Below the pieces are notes generated by a model. The model searched no databases, was not told the origin of the DNA, and was given only the letters and a program-made list of their open reading frames with translations. Shown one piece after another: positions 19,680-29,248 of a DNA stretch of 29,914 bases (its first letter is position 1; each line of letters opens with the position of its first letter). Source of the stretch: Cylindrotheca closterium (lineage: Eukaryota > Bacillariophyta > Bacillariophyceae > Bacillariales > Bacillariaceae); NCBI GenBank assembly GCA_933822405.4, contig CAKOGP040001280.1:1-29914 (forward strand). Reading direction: 5' to 3'. The position numbers and the translations under genes were made by a program.

Positions 19680-20398
19680 CTAGATTTGACTGGAAGATTT
19701 TCGTTCTCTAGCCGTGAAAAAACGTGCAGGCTTCCGACCAGCAATCCCATGCTGATACTCCCGCCAGAGTTCGTTTAACGACCTGGGATTGCCCGATAGA
19801 ATAGCCATGTTCGCAACTACGATGGGACTAATATCTGGATTTGCTCCTCTTGCTGGAAGTGGTAGTGTAGTAGTCTGCGGCCGGTATTTGCTTGTTGGAG
19901 TTGGATTCGCAAGCCACCTTCAATTGTTCCGCTAAAAGCACGAATGTTGTTGTTTAGAATTCGATCACGATGCCGGATGTAGGCTCTCAAATCTGAAACA
20001 TTTGTATGAGATCGAGCAGCAACGTTGCTAAATTGTTGTTGCAGTTGCTGGATACATACTTATCTGGATGCTTTGGAAGAACAAGTCTCCTAAGTTGAGT
20101 TCCCTGCCACCACGCCTCCACCAGTACCAGCGCCCCCATCACCGTCTATAATAATAGCCTCATCAATCGCCAACTGGTTGTCACTCTTTTTTTGGCTGGT
20201 TGTTGTATATCAGGCAGCAATGTATGGGCGGCACTGTGGATTATATCTGGTGGCATACCAATGCCAAGTAGCCTAGTCTTCTGGTGGTGCAAAGCGCCTC
20301 CTTCCAGCGTCGGAATGGTCGTTATTGGCTGCTGCTTCCTCCATCACGACGTCACAGTCCATATTTGCTTGTTCTTCTGCAGTTGTTTGACCCTGCAT
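19680..20398 (-). pseudogene. Relic of a GCR1_C-like DNA-binding protein
   Basis: The minus-strand C-terminus is clear: SGNPRSLNELWREYQHGIAG, then RKPARFFTARERKSSS and TAG at 19680-19682. The LW.EY..GI.GRKPA..FT..ER pattern matches the GCR1_C type of DNA-binding domain, found in fungal regulators, Crypton-type transposons and many stramenopile proteins. Upstream, in a different frame, lies a helical segment (SDLRAYIRHRDRILNNNIRA near 19920-20000). A possible N-terminus at 20398 (MQGQTTAEEQANMDCDVVME) is stopped by TAG at 20273-20275. Frame changes and stops show that it is broken unless several introns are present. Whether it came from a Crypton or a host gene cannot be told. Confidence 0.5.
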
Positions 20399-20475
20399 CT
20401 CTCAAAGAAGAAGGATCGAGAAAGTGTAATTTTTGTATTGTGGATGAATAATACTGTCTTGTGATGAACATACTG

Positions 20476-20532
20476 TCAGGAACACCTGGCAAAACGATGA
20501 CTTTAGAATTCCTCGTGGTTCCTTCTCGCAAG
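20476..20532 (-). repeat. Repeated LPGVP motif, copy 2
   Basis: The minus-strand reading gives REGTTRNSKVIVLPGVPDS, matching the motif at 8730-8783 over its full length and that at 22821-22866 in its second half. It lies between the GCR1_C-like relic and the 20-bp repeat array. Confidence 0.65.
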
Positions 20533-20705
20533 ATGACTAGGAAACAAAAAAGACATTTCTCATATATAAGAACATCTTGTCGTTCATAAATAGTTTAGAA
20601 CCCAAAGAGACATTTTTAAAAATCTTAGTTCGTAATAATTCATTTAAAGGCATACCTGACATAATGATGGAAAAACTGCTTTTAGGTCGCGACTGAGTAC
20701 TTCTT

Positions 20706-20805
20706 AAAAATTACTCGTTCCGAATAAAAATTACTCGTTCCGAATGGAAATTACTCGTTCCGAATAAAAATTACTCGTTCCGAATAAAAATTACTCGCTT
20801 TGCGA
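20706..20805 (+). repeat. 20-bp tandem array, left (5 units)
   Basis: Five consecutive 20-bp units of the form AAAAATTACTCGTTCCGAAT. The third begins GGAAA, and the fifth diverges at its end. The exact inverted version stands at 22541-22640. The two arrays bracket the gene region at 20998-22500. Confidence 0.92.
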
Positions 20806-20821
20806 TGTGAGTTATTTCTCG

Positions 20822-20859
20822 TTTTGGTGGCTTCTCATCGTTTTGGTGGCTTCTCATCG
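20822..20859 (+). repeat. 19-bp repeat pair, left
   Basis: Two units of TTTTGGTGGCTTCTCATCG. Closely related pairs occur at 22492-22529 and 22667-22703 in the same orientation, with GGTCG for GGTGG. This contrasts with the inverted 20-bp arrays. Confidence 0.88.
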
Positions 20860-20997
20860 TTTCTGGAAGTCCCACAAAAATATCCCCCGCTCTGCTCAGT
20901 CCTACCCCCCATGATCTTCATCAGCGATGCTTTATTGCCAATCAAGTCTTGGCTTGAGATGTGATCAGCAATACCAGAAAGGGTTGGAGAGGAGATT

Positions 20998-22500
20998 GTG
21001 AGTGTCAACAATAATGCTCACAAAATCGAAAAGGAAGATTCCAACAAATCGCTTTTAAAACCATCTACCATGCCACCAATCTCCGCCACCGCCGTATCTT
21101 CTCTTGAGGAAGGAGCAGGTAAGAAACTTGCAGATTGGGAAATTCATTATCAGCTTCAAAGCATCGAGGAACACAATCTAGATCGTTGGAATTTTGTGCC
21201 TATTCAACTATGGAATACAAACAAGACGATGTTTGGTGAAAAAGGAAGCATCACAAGAAAGCGCTACAGTCGGGTCATCAACAACACTGTGAAACGGGTG
21301 GGCATTGAAACCTACATCAAATTGCTAAAGAAACACAAGATTGAGATGTCAGATACAACTTGTGCTGAACTTGAATCAAACAAGGAAAACCCTGTTGACG
21401 CAGACGACAGGATGGAGACGGAGGAGACCAAGGAGGACAAACCAACAATTGCCAGCTCCTGAACAGCGTACTGCAGTGTCTTCGACAATTCCAGAACAAG
21501 CAACTGCACTCAACTCCTCTTTTGACCTCCTTGTTTCTAATCTTTCAGGGATGAACATTTCTGCAAACTCCTCTATTGGCTCACCAAGTCAAATCTTCGG
21601 AGCCACAAGCTATGGATCTCATAGTTTCTCCTCTCCTTGTGGCTTTGGTTCCCCACCAACAAGAACCAGGCCCAGCTACCCTCTTCCCGACTATCACCAA
21701 GATGGTTCCAAGAAATGGCCAAACGTCATCTATAATTTTCCAGAACATGGCCACCGCCACAGAAACACTTTCATTTGTCAAGGTCTGATCAAACAAGACC
21801 ATATTGAGTATCAAACCATCACTGTGAACTGCTCATGCCCCCCAGATGACTACAAGTTCTATGAACTCAAAATCGCAATTCTTTTGAGGTGCCAGCTTGC
21901 TTTCAAAAGCATCTCGGTCGCATTCTTTTGTTTCGAGAGCCAGTAGCCAACTTCACTGCATGTCAGTACCAGAAGTTTGGTATTGCTAAGTCCGATAATC
22001 CCGGAGCAAAGAAGACTGTTGCCAATGACCTGAAGGCAGAGGCAGTGAATGCTGAGAGAGACTTGGACCTATTTTTCAATTACTCGATCATTGTGTTTTC
22101 AATGGAACATCCAGTGTTTGCGAATAGAATCTTCTCCCCCAAGTCGGACTTTATTGTTGACAGCAAGAAGAGTGGCATCCATAGCAAGCCTGAAGATAAC
22201 ACCAGTTTCAAGAAAGACCAGTATGGCCTCACTCTTTCCTGGAAGATTGCTTTGGCTGGGGAATTCAGAGAACACCTGCGAGAAACCCCAATGCAGTTTC
22301 TCTTGCCACCTCTGGTGACAAGAGGAAGGTGTTTGAGAGAGAAGAAAACTTCATTTTGTCTTTTGTGTCGTTGATGATTACCGGTATTATTTGTTTTGAG
22401 CAAGCCTGTTTCGCCAAGGCAGGATGGTCTCGCCAAAGTCCCAGCTGTGAAAAAATGCCCCCCAAGATCAGCCCCCCAAAAAATTACTCACTTTTGGTCG
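20998..22500 (+). pseudogene. Hypothetical gene between inverted repeat arrays
   Basis: Three overlapping frames form one protein-like path. 20998-21462 contains WEIHYQLQSIEEHNLDRWNF and KRYSRVINNTVKRVGIETYI. A shift near 21450 leads to a Ser/Pro-rich stretch and KKWPNVIYNFPEHGHRHRNT (to about 21870). A shift back gives SFEVPACFQKHLGRILLFRE and LFFNYSIIVFSMEHPVFANR (to 22374). A further frame continues (DKRKVFEREENFILSF) to about 22450. No intron-like GT-AG pair fits the shifts, so either it is decayed or the assembly has indel errors. The first ATG in frame is at 21070, and the earlier start is GTG. I do not recognise the family. The NFPEHG..RN segment and terminal repeats hint at a mobile-element gene. 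Confidence 0.5.
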
Positions 22501-22529
22501 CTTCTCATCGTTTTGGTCGCTTCTCATCG
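22492..22529 (+). repeat. 19-bp repeat pair, right inner
   Basis: Two units of TTTTGGTCGCTTCTCATCG directly inside the right 20-bp array. They overlap the end of the hypothetical gene's last open frame. Confidence 0.88.
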
Positions 22530-22540
22530 CTTTGGGAAAT

Positions 22541-22640
22541 GAGTAATTTCCATTCGGAACGAGTAATTTCTATTCGGAACGAGTAATTTCTATTCGGAAC
22601 GAGTAATTTCCATTCGGAACGAGTAATTTCCATTCGGAAC
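22541..22640 (-). repeat. 20-bp tandem array, right (5 units)
   Basis: Five exact-length units of GAGTAATTTCYATTCGGAAC, the reverse complement of the left array at 20706-20805. Only the pyrimidine position varies between units. Confidence 0.93.
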
Positions 22641-22666
22641 AATATTTTGCTCACTTCTGATCGCGT

Positions 22667-22703
22667 TGTGGTCGCTTCTCATCGCTTTGGTCGCTTCTCA
22701 TCG
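22667..22703 (+). repeat. 19-bp repeat pair, right outer
   Basis: Two further units ending in GGTCGCTTCTCATCG, outside the right array. They are followed by TTTCTG, as is the left pair at 20822-20859. Confidence 0.85.
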
Positions 22704-23327
22704 TTTCTGTCTGAACCAATCATAATTGGTCATCATTAGCTTTTGCTCTTAAATATGAGTTATTCTTCTTATCCCACGTGATCACATGGATTTCGAAAAT
22801 GACTGAAGAAGGTTTGTCTGCTCTTCGAACAATGACAAAAATCATCGTTCTGCCGGGTGTTCCAGAAAGTTACTTTTATGATACGATAGAATATTCGAGG
22901 CGAAAAGTAACTTTTTTGTTTGAGCGATGGATATTCCTGCCTGAAAATTACTTATGGTGCGACACGAACATTTATGGCAAAGAGTAACATTTCTGTTTGA
23001 AAATGTTGCGTGGCATGTTACAAAGCGAGCAACGGTACCGTCAAAAATACTGCCAAAAAGGCATAAGTAACAGTGCGTTTGACACAGATGACTCGAAATT
23101 CATATGTATTTTGAGCAACGGTACCGTATTTATGTTACTTTCGTAACATTCCACATAATGTACCAGGTGTTTTGTATTTTTTCTTTCGGTGTTTTGGAAT
23201 CATTTTGCGTACACGTACGTATGCCAGACGCCAACCGTCCGCAACGTTCCCCTCAACCGATGGTTCGGTACCTGGTAGTGGACGCTTCACGTTCTGGTCC
23301 GAACAGAAAAAATTTCTATCATCGCGA
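22704..23327 (+). promoter_or_regulatory. Upstream region of the methyltransferase gene
   Basis: No gene is called here. It holds the third LPGVP motif (22821-22866), scattered GTAAC/GTTAC words, and two copies of a 15-bp sequence (GAGCAACGGTACCGT) at 23027-23041 and 23113-23127. Each copy contains the perfect 10-bp palindrome ACGGTACCGT. The copies lie about 300 and 215 bp before the chosen start codon and could be binding sites of a dimeric regulator. That role is inference. Confidence 0.4.
22821..22866 (+). repeat. Repeated LPGVP motif, copy 3
   Basis: It reads ALRTMTKIIVLPGVPES in one frame and shares 17 identical bases with copy 1. With copy 2 it stands in inverted orientation outside the two 20-bp arrays. 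Confidence 0.6.
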
Positions 23328-24335
23328 ATGATGTGGAATTTCTCATTCTTTCTGCGTTTGCGTAGAATGAGAAAGCCACTTCATGTTTCTCTGATAGTTT
23401 TTGCCTCAATCTGCTACTACATCATTTCCAAATTTGCACCGACTTCACCTCAGCAACTTTCTTTCAGCTCAGTGTGTATGGAAACTGGCACTCCTGAAAG
23501 CCGATCGCGACCAATCAAAGAGGAGAAAGATATTTGCTTACTCTATGAACCCCCAAGCCCATACTTGGACCTCATGACGAAAGCTTTAGTCGGGAGCCCC
23601 AGGGCTGGGAGGTGTAGCGTTGGCCGAAAAAGTAAAGCATGTTTGCCGCCACACGATCCCTACAATTCTTTTCTCCGCCGATTTGGCGATGACTGGCCAC
23701 CATATGGCTATACCATGATTGGAATAGAAAGGTTGCAGAGCTTCATGTCAGCTATCAACGAGGTCAACAGAAATCATGTTCTTGGTGCAATTATGGAGTT
23801 TGGTGTATGGCGAGGTGGAGCAATGATAATGGCTGCTGCGATGCAAAAGGAACGAGGTACAAATCGTGATCTATATCTCTTCGATGCTTTCGGCCCAGTA
23901 GGAGGAAACTCGTATGGTAAGGACCACGACTTTTTGTCGGTGGATGTAGACACTGTGCGGTCTAGTTTTGAGTATTTCGATGTTTGGGATGCTAGTAGAA
24001 TCAATCTTGTGAAAGGGCTGTTTAGAGACTCCGTTCTTGACTGGGTCAATAGGTCCGACCCTGTGGCCGTTTTGCGCATCGACGGAAACTTTTATGACTC
24101 GTACCAGGATGTTCTATATGCGCTATATGAGAATGTTCAAGTGGGAGGTATTATTATTTTTGACGATGTCTATTCGCACAGTGGGGTAATGGACTGCTGG
24201 AGAGACTTTAAGGTTGATCATGGGCTTTCTGAACACTTAGTTCGCATTGACAGACACTCTGCATGGTTTAGGAAGAAGAAACACATACGTGTGGCGATGA
24301 CAAAGAAGCACTTGCCAGTTGATGTAAACAAATGA
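23328..24335 (+). CDS. TylF-like O-methyltransferase with N-terminal membrane anchor
   Basis: 335 residues, uninterrupted. A basic N-terminus is followed by one membrane segment (residues about 18-36), suggesting a type II protein with its enzyme domain in the Golgi or ER lumen. The fold matches TylF/macrocin O-methyltransferases, which are SAM-dependent and metal-assisted. The SAM loop is GAIMEFGVWRGGAMIM (153-168), the acidic strand LYLFDAFGP (182-190), and the metal/catalytic region LRIDGNFYDSYQDVLYALY (249-267) with GGIIIFDDVY (273-282). The end (CWRDFKVDHGL) is also typical. Bacterial members modify sugars of macrolides, and the substrate here is unknown. An in-frame ATG at 23172 would add 52 residues without a sensible signal, so 23328 is preferred. 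It is the only clearly intact recognised gene in the window. Confidence 0.88.
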   Translation: MMWNFSFFLRLRRMRKPLHVSLIVFASICYYIISKFAPTSPQQLSFSSVCMETGTPESRSRPIKEEKDICLLYEPPSPYLDLMTKALVGSPRAGRCSVGRKSKACLPPHDPYNSFLRRFGDDWPPYGYTMIGIERLQSFMSAINEVNRNHVLGAIMEFGVWRGGAMIMAAAMQKERGTNRDLYLFDAFGPVGGNSYGKDHDFLSVDVDTVRSSFEYFDVWDASRINLVKGLFRDSVLDWVNRSDPVAVLRIDGNFYDSYQDVLYALYENVQVGGIIIFDDVYSHSGVMDCWRDFKVDHGLSEHLVRIDRHSAWFRKKKHIRVAMTKKHLPVDVNK

Positions 24336-24812
24336 CCTGCGTTTTCGTTTTTTCCTGTTTCGCTCTATGCGGACGGTTATAAGGTCATTATAGAAACATA
24401 GCAGTACCTGATCTACTTTGCTGAGTCTGATCCGCACTGTTGGACCATACAGTATGTCAATTTGTGCGTGTATTCTTTGATGAGGGAAAACAAGAGGTAT
24501 TGCGTTTTCGTATTTACCACTTGGAAGTCTAGTGAGTCTAACGCAGTGAATACCTAGTTTGCTTGAAGTTTATTTAGCGTATGGTTGGACAAGTCAACCA
24601 AACGGGTTAGAGAAGTACACGTAGTACCGGAACAACACATAAAATAAAATTATGTTTGCGGATGCCGTGTCTTTGATATCGCACAAAATCTGGAAATTTC
24701 TTTGAGCCTTCAAATTTTGAACCTGCAAGATGGCAAGCTTTGAGTTGCAAATTGATGAGCTAGAAAGCTTGAATGAAGCTTCAGGCTTCCCTTCAAACAA
24801 AGGTAATCTTGT
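24336..24812. other. Intergenic, with a possible short upstream ORF
   Basis: Mostly unremarkable. An ATG at 24730 opens a short frame (MASFELQIDELESLNEASGF) that ends in a different frame from the long coding region after 24813. It may be that gene's true N-terminus separated by a frameshift. Confidence 0.4.
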
Positions 24813-24971
24813 ATGTCATCAATTGAAGTTGGCTGTACATCGTGTGATGGTGTTGGGGAAACAGTGGTGACACCAGATGCTGGGAAGATACCCATTTTTG
24901 ACACGAGATTTTTCAATACGGGAGATGGACATAAAGGAGCCCCAGCACCCAAAGTGACACCGAGTGAAGAA

Positions 24972-25439
24972 ACAGCTCAACCTAGTGCTAGCTTCAAAAA
25001 CTACATTGATGATGACATTGAAGGAGGGATGAGCACATCAGCTGATACAAGCAAAGCTTGAATGGCAAGTTTTGCTGAAGTATTCCTGAAATCATTGCCA
25101 TGGAGACCAGTCAAAACTGCTGGTAGGAAAAGAAAACCACATCCTTCCGAGTCTCATTTAGTCAACGAATACCAAGAGCAGTCTCTAAAAGAGACGATGT
25201 GCTGCACAGCTCAACCTAGTGCTAGCTTCAAAAACTACATTGATGATGACATTGAAGGAGGGATGAGCACATCAGCTGATACAAGCAAAGCTCAAATGGC
25301 AAGTTTTGCTGAAGCATTCCTGAAATCATTGCCATGGAGACCAGTCAAAACTGCTGGTAGGAAAAGAAAACCACATCCTTCCGATTCTCATTTAGTCAAC
25401 GAATACCAAGAGCAGTCTCTAAAAGAGACAATGTGTTGC
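24972..25439 (+). repeat. 234-bp in-frame tandem duplication (78 residues per unit)
   Basis: Units 24972-25205 and 25206-25439 are nearly identical and encode AQPSASFKNYIDDDIEGGMS through LVNEYQEQSLKETMCCT. Differences include TGA at 25059 in the first unit where the second has CAA, a V/A change, and an E/D change. Confidence 0.93.
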
Positions 25440-25715
25440 ACATACCCGAATCTAAAGAACCAATTTCACATGAAGGGGATTGGATACTACCCGCTTTGTA
25501 TACACCTGAATGACGTTTACAGCAAAAGTCATCCATTTCTCAAGTGCGTCTTTGGACAAAAACGAAAGCCTTCTAAATGGGATATCAATATGCAGATGTT
25601 CTTGTTTGCAATCAATGCGTTGTGTTCACGGAGCACAAAGAGAGAGTTTGCCCTACGTTCAGTGGCAGGTTGCACCGACAACCAGCTCAGAAAGCTCAAA
25701 CCTGGCCCCATTCTG

Positions 25716-25955
25716 AGAGCTATCCCAGATATTGTGCCAACCAACGGCTCCAAAAGCGCCAAATTGTTGATCAAAGTAAAGACAGATGACACTCTTCCGA
25801 GAGCAATCCAAGATCTTGTGCCAGCAAATGACTCTGAAAGGGGCGAACTGTTGATTGAAACGAAGTCACCTGCCGCTTTTCTGATAGGTATCCAAGATAT
25901 CGTACCATCCAACAACTCTGAAAGCGGGGACTCGGGTATCTCTTGGATTGAAGAA
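25716..25955 (+). repeat. 84-bp (28-residue) repeat, three units
   Basis: Units begin at 25716, 25800 and 25884 with RAIPDIVPTNGS, RAIQDLVPANDS and IGIQDIVPSNNS. The period is exactly 84 bp, so the frame is kept. The third unit merges into the acidic sequence after SGISWIEEANEP. Confidence 0.85.
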
Positions 25956-28900
25956 GCAAATGAACCTGAAGTGGCAGTGGATCTTTTGCCAGAAGAAACC
26001 ATGCACAAGGAAGACAAACTTGTTGTGGAAATCTTTTGCAAGAGACTCGCAATGGACAAGAATGATAAGAGTTCTATAATAAATGAGCTCTGCCATCTTA
26101 TCACCAGTAAGACTTTGGAGGAATCAAAGACATCACAAGAACAAATCTCAAAACTCAGTTTCAAAAATACGAAGAATCGAGTGATTGAAAAGCATTACGC
26201 CCTCTTATCTCAGCCAGCAAAAGACTTCACTGCCTTGACGCAGTCGGCCAAGAATCAGAAAGCCAATCACATGAAGAATATTGTTGCTTGCTTGGTGGGT
26301 TCAGATATTGCCCAACAACAAGCATTGCTGGAGTTGGTTTATAGAAAGTTTGAGGACCTTATACTTTTGCACAAGGAAGACTTCAAGTGGACCTAAGCAC
26401 AGCTAGCACTACTGTTATCCATTGTGGGCAGTGCCAATATTTTGGTAATGATTGATCAAATGGAACACAATCTCATTGGAAATACGAGATGCCCGCCTCA
26501 ACTGAAGAAGTATTTGTCAAAGATTGGGAAGAATTCAAGAATGCGCATTGAGGCTGAGATGATACCCCTGGAGATGAACGCCAGCAAAGAAGTGAATCCA
26601 CAACTCTCTTGGTATCTAGCAACGCCACTTTGGGCTCTGGAATGACAGGCAGCATTTCTGTCTTGCAACTTCATGCATTCAGACCACTTCTCGAGATTGT
26701 TGGACAAAATTGTTGTTGCAGTCGGTGCTGACAAAGATGAATTGGCAACATCCATGTTACTTCGAATTCTGAACCGAATCATGGGGAATTGCAGTGACTA
26801 TGTTACAACCCTAGCAATGTACGAGAATGCAGCGGAGTGCTATGGGAATATGGAGAAGTAATTTTTGAAGGAGGGTTCTCCAATACAAAGATTTTTGCAA
26901 TTGCTCCTGGATAACAAATTGTTTGCTATTACAGTCAATTCAATTGACAAAAACAAAGGAGACATTGTTGAACGCCAATGTATCGTCATTAAATTTGTTT
27001 GCAGATCATCGTCAAAGTGCAACTGATGAGTTGATGTGAAGCTTGAACATTGTGAAGTCAGTTTTTTCTCGAAAGCAGACTTCAAGGCGGTGACGTCACC
27101 GCAAGATTTTCAAAATTTTCAAAATTTTGAAAATGAATCAGAACAAGATATATATGCATCCTCTACCTGGAATGAGAAGGATGACAACAATAACGGCAAT
27201 GAAGAGCAATCAATTTCAACTGTCTCAACTTTTCCCAATGGTGAAATCACCGATGAATGTCAAGGAAAGGAGTATGGCTTGGATGACGCAACAAGCATAA
27301 CTGATGATGACGACAAAGATGAAAATTCCTCTGATGAGTTTGATGGATTGACTGAAGAAGAGGAAGACATGGAGGGTTATAACTTGAACCACCATGATAG
27401 AGCAAGGACCGACGATGAGGAACAATTTTTTTCTAATGGAGAGGTAGAAGGGCCATCTCTTGAGATGGGATGCATCAGGTTGAAGCTGGATAATGAATGG
27501 GAAAATGGATCCAACAGGCTTGGCCTACAGCTCGTTTATGATGACGACAACAAGTACTATGGGTTCCGTATCTTTTTGAACAATGCTGATGTCGATGGTG
27601 ATGGCCAACAAGACAAGGTTTTGGTTGCGGGCTTGTTTGAGAAGCCAATTCAACGGCGGGAACCAAATGATGAACTGATCGATTGTGGCTTGAAACAGGT
27701 AATTGGATTTGTTAGCTGTGACAAGAAGAATTCCTGGGCGACTATGGGCATGATGGACAGCGCGAGTGCAAGGTCCAACTGTATCTTCTGTACCCAACCA
27801 AAAAGCACTTATAAGACAAACTTTCCAGACTGGATGGTACAGTATGCCAAAGAACACGGTCTTGAGAACGAGCGATTAGCAGCCAAAGTTGAAGCTGGGT
27901 GGAAAGATTATCTCTGGCGCTGTGGAGAACACTCAAATTCAATCATGTTTCAGAAGCTTGAGGAAGATACCAACAACGGGAACAACACATATTCTGAAGA
28001 TGAATTACGAGACATTTGAGAAAGACATGGATGTGTAATCGACAAGCCACTTCTTGATATCCATCCCTCAAAACAAACTTTTGGAGCCCTGCATAATGGG
28101 GCCGGCTTAGAGAACCACTTCAAGAATAATATAGATGGGAGACTGGGAAAAATTGATGCACTCATGACGAATCCGGAAACAGTGACATGGTTGGAAAAAG
28201 TGGCCGATGCACAGGGGCGGTGCAAGCAAATAAAAGCCACCACCAAAAGGTGGCTTACTACATTGAAAAAGAAAATCAAAAAATTACAAGCAAACATCAA
28301 CAGCACAAGAATTACCGTCGAACAAGCGAAGGATCCTCGCAGAAGATTTGCATCAACAACGGATGATTGTGTGCGTTACATGCAAGCAGATCTTGCTAGT
28401 TTGCTTGCTGAGAAAGAACCCATTGTCCGTGAATGCAGCAAAAATCTCCAACTCCATAACGGCGCAGTTGCCTTACTGAAAGCTATTGAAAATTATGACG
28501 GTACAAAGAAGCCCAAGGGACCAGCGCAGTGGAAAAGGTGAAGGCAGAACTGATTGCAAAAACCACCAAGAAGAAGAGAGGAAAGTACAATGTCAAGCCA
28601 AAGGACAATGTTTTGCCCATTATGCTGCCTGAGCTGGTCATGGATGGCAAGAACATTTGCATCAACAAAAGTATTTCAATCGAACCAGGTTTGCTTGAAG
28701 TCTACAATATGGTTGTCTGTGGCATTGTTCCAAGCTCCTGGGAAAAAATATTTAGGGACAGAGACGATATCGATGACATCCAAAAAATAAAGGCTGGGTA
28801 TTCTTCCCAACTAGATAGATAAAATATTTAGTCTAGTATGTTATTGTTGACTGCTAATTCGTGCGGCTCATTTCATGCTTTGAGGAGCAAAAGAAGCAAA

Positions 28901-29248
28901 CCACTTTTAAGAATCCATGAGATGACATTTGCGTCCTCATCGTCATTGCTACCACACGCCACTCGATTGGTTGGTGACATCTACAGTTTGATGCTCCATC
29001 CATTCATAGCTTTTTGGAGAGAACATGACACACTTGGCAATTGCAGGCTGACCAAGGCTGAACTACCGGCCGTAGAAAGGATCAGGACATCACCCACCAA
29101 TAAGAAAGGCACTGGCAGAAAGTTGGCTTGGAACGGTAATTGGATTGCCAGCTTTGCCCTCGTTTGCTGTATCCTCGCTCGGATGATACAAGCTTCATTT
29201 TCAAAATTATCTTACCACTGCTTCCAAATGCATTGTATGGCGCTCTGA

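Larger units (their letters stand above)
24813..29248 (+). pseudogene. Very long unidentified coding region, interrupted by stops
   Basis: From ATG at 24813 one frame runs to 28541 (1243 codons). It is broken only by TGA at 25059, TAA at 26394, TGA at 26643, TAA at 26859, TGA TGA at 27021-27026 and TGA at 28017. Protein-like sequence continues across every stop. A one-step frameshift near 28530 then leads to 28822 and, past two stops, to 29248. Seen in order: a duplicated N-terminal module with a basic patch (TAGRKRKPHPS), a 28-residue triple repeat, a helical middle, an acidic Asp/Glu stretch (27290-27420), a Cys-x2-Cys (CIFC at 27780), ALHNGAGLENHF near 28090, and a coiled-coil-like Lys-rich helix. 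I do not recognise the family. Size, Cys pair and decay fit a transposase, which is inference. Confidence 0.55.

Noticed and set aside
20192..20464. 90-codon Cys/Trp-rich plus-strand ORF
   Set aside because: Composition is typical of noise, and the opposite strand holds the GCR1_C-like relic.
20706..20805. CRISPR-like array
   Set aside because: Units are directly adjacent with no variable spacers, and the context is eukaryotic.
25529..26164. 211-codon minus-strand ORF
   Set aside because: Antisense to the long frame, whose repeats keep a 28-codon period and protein-like composition on the plus strand.
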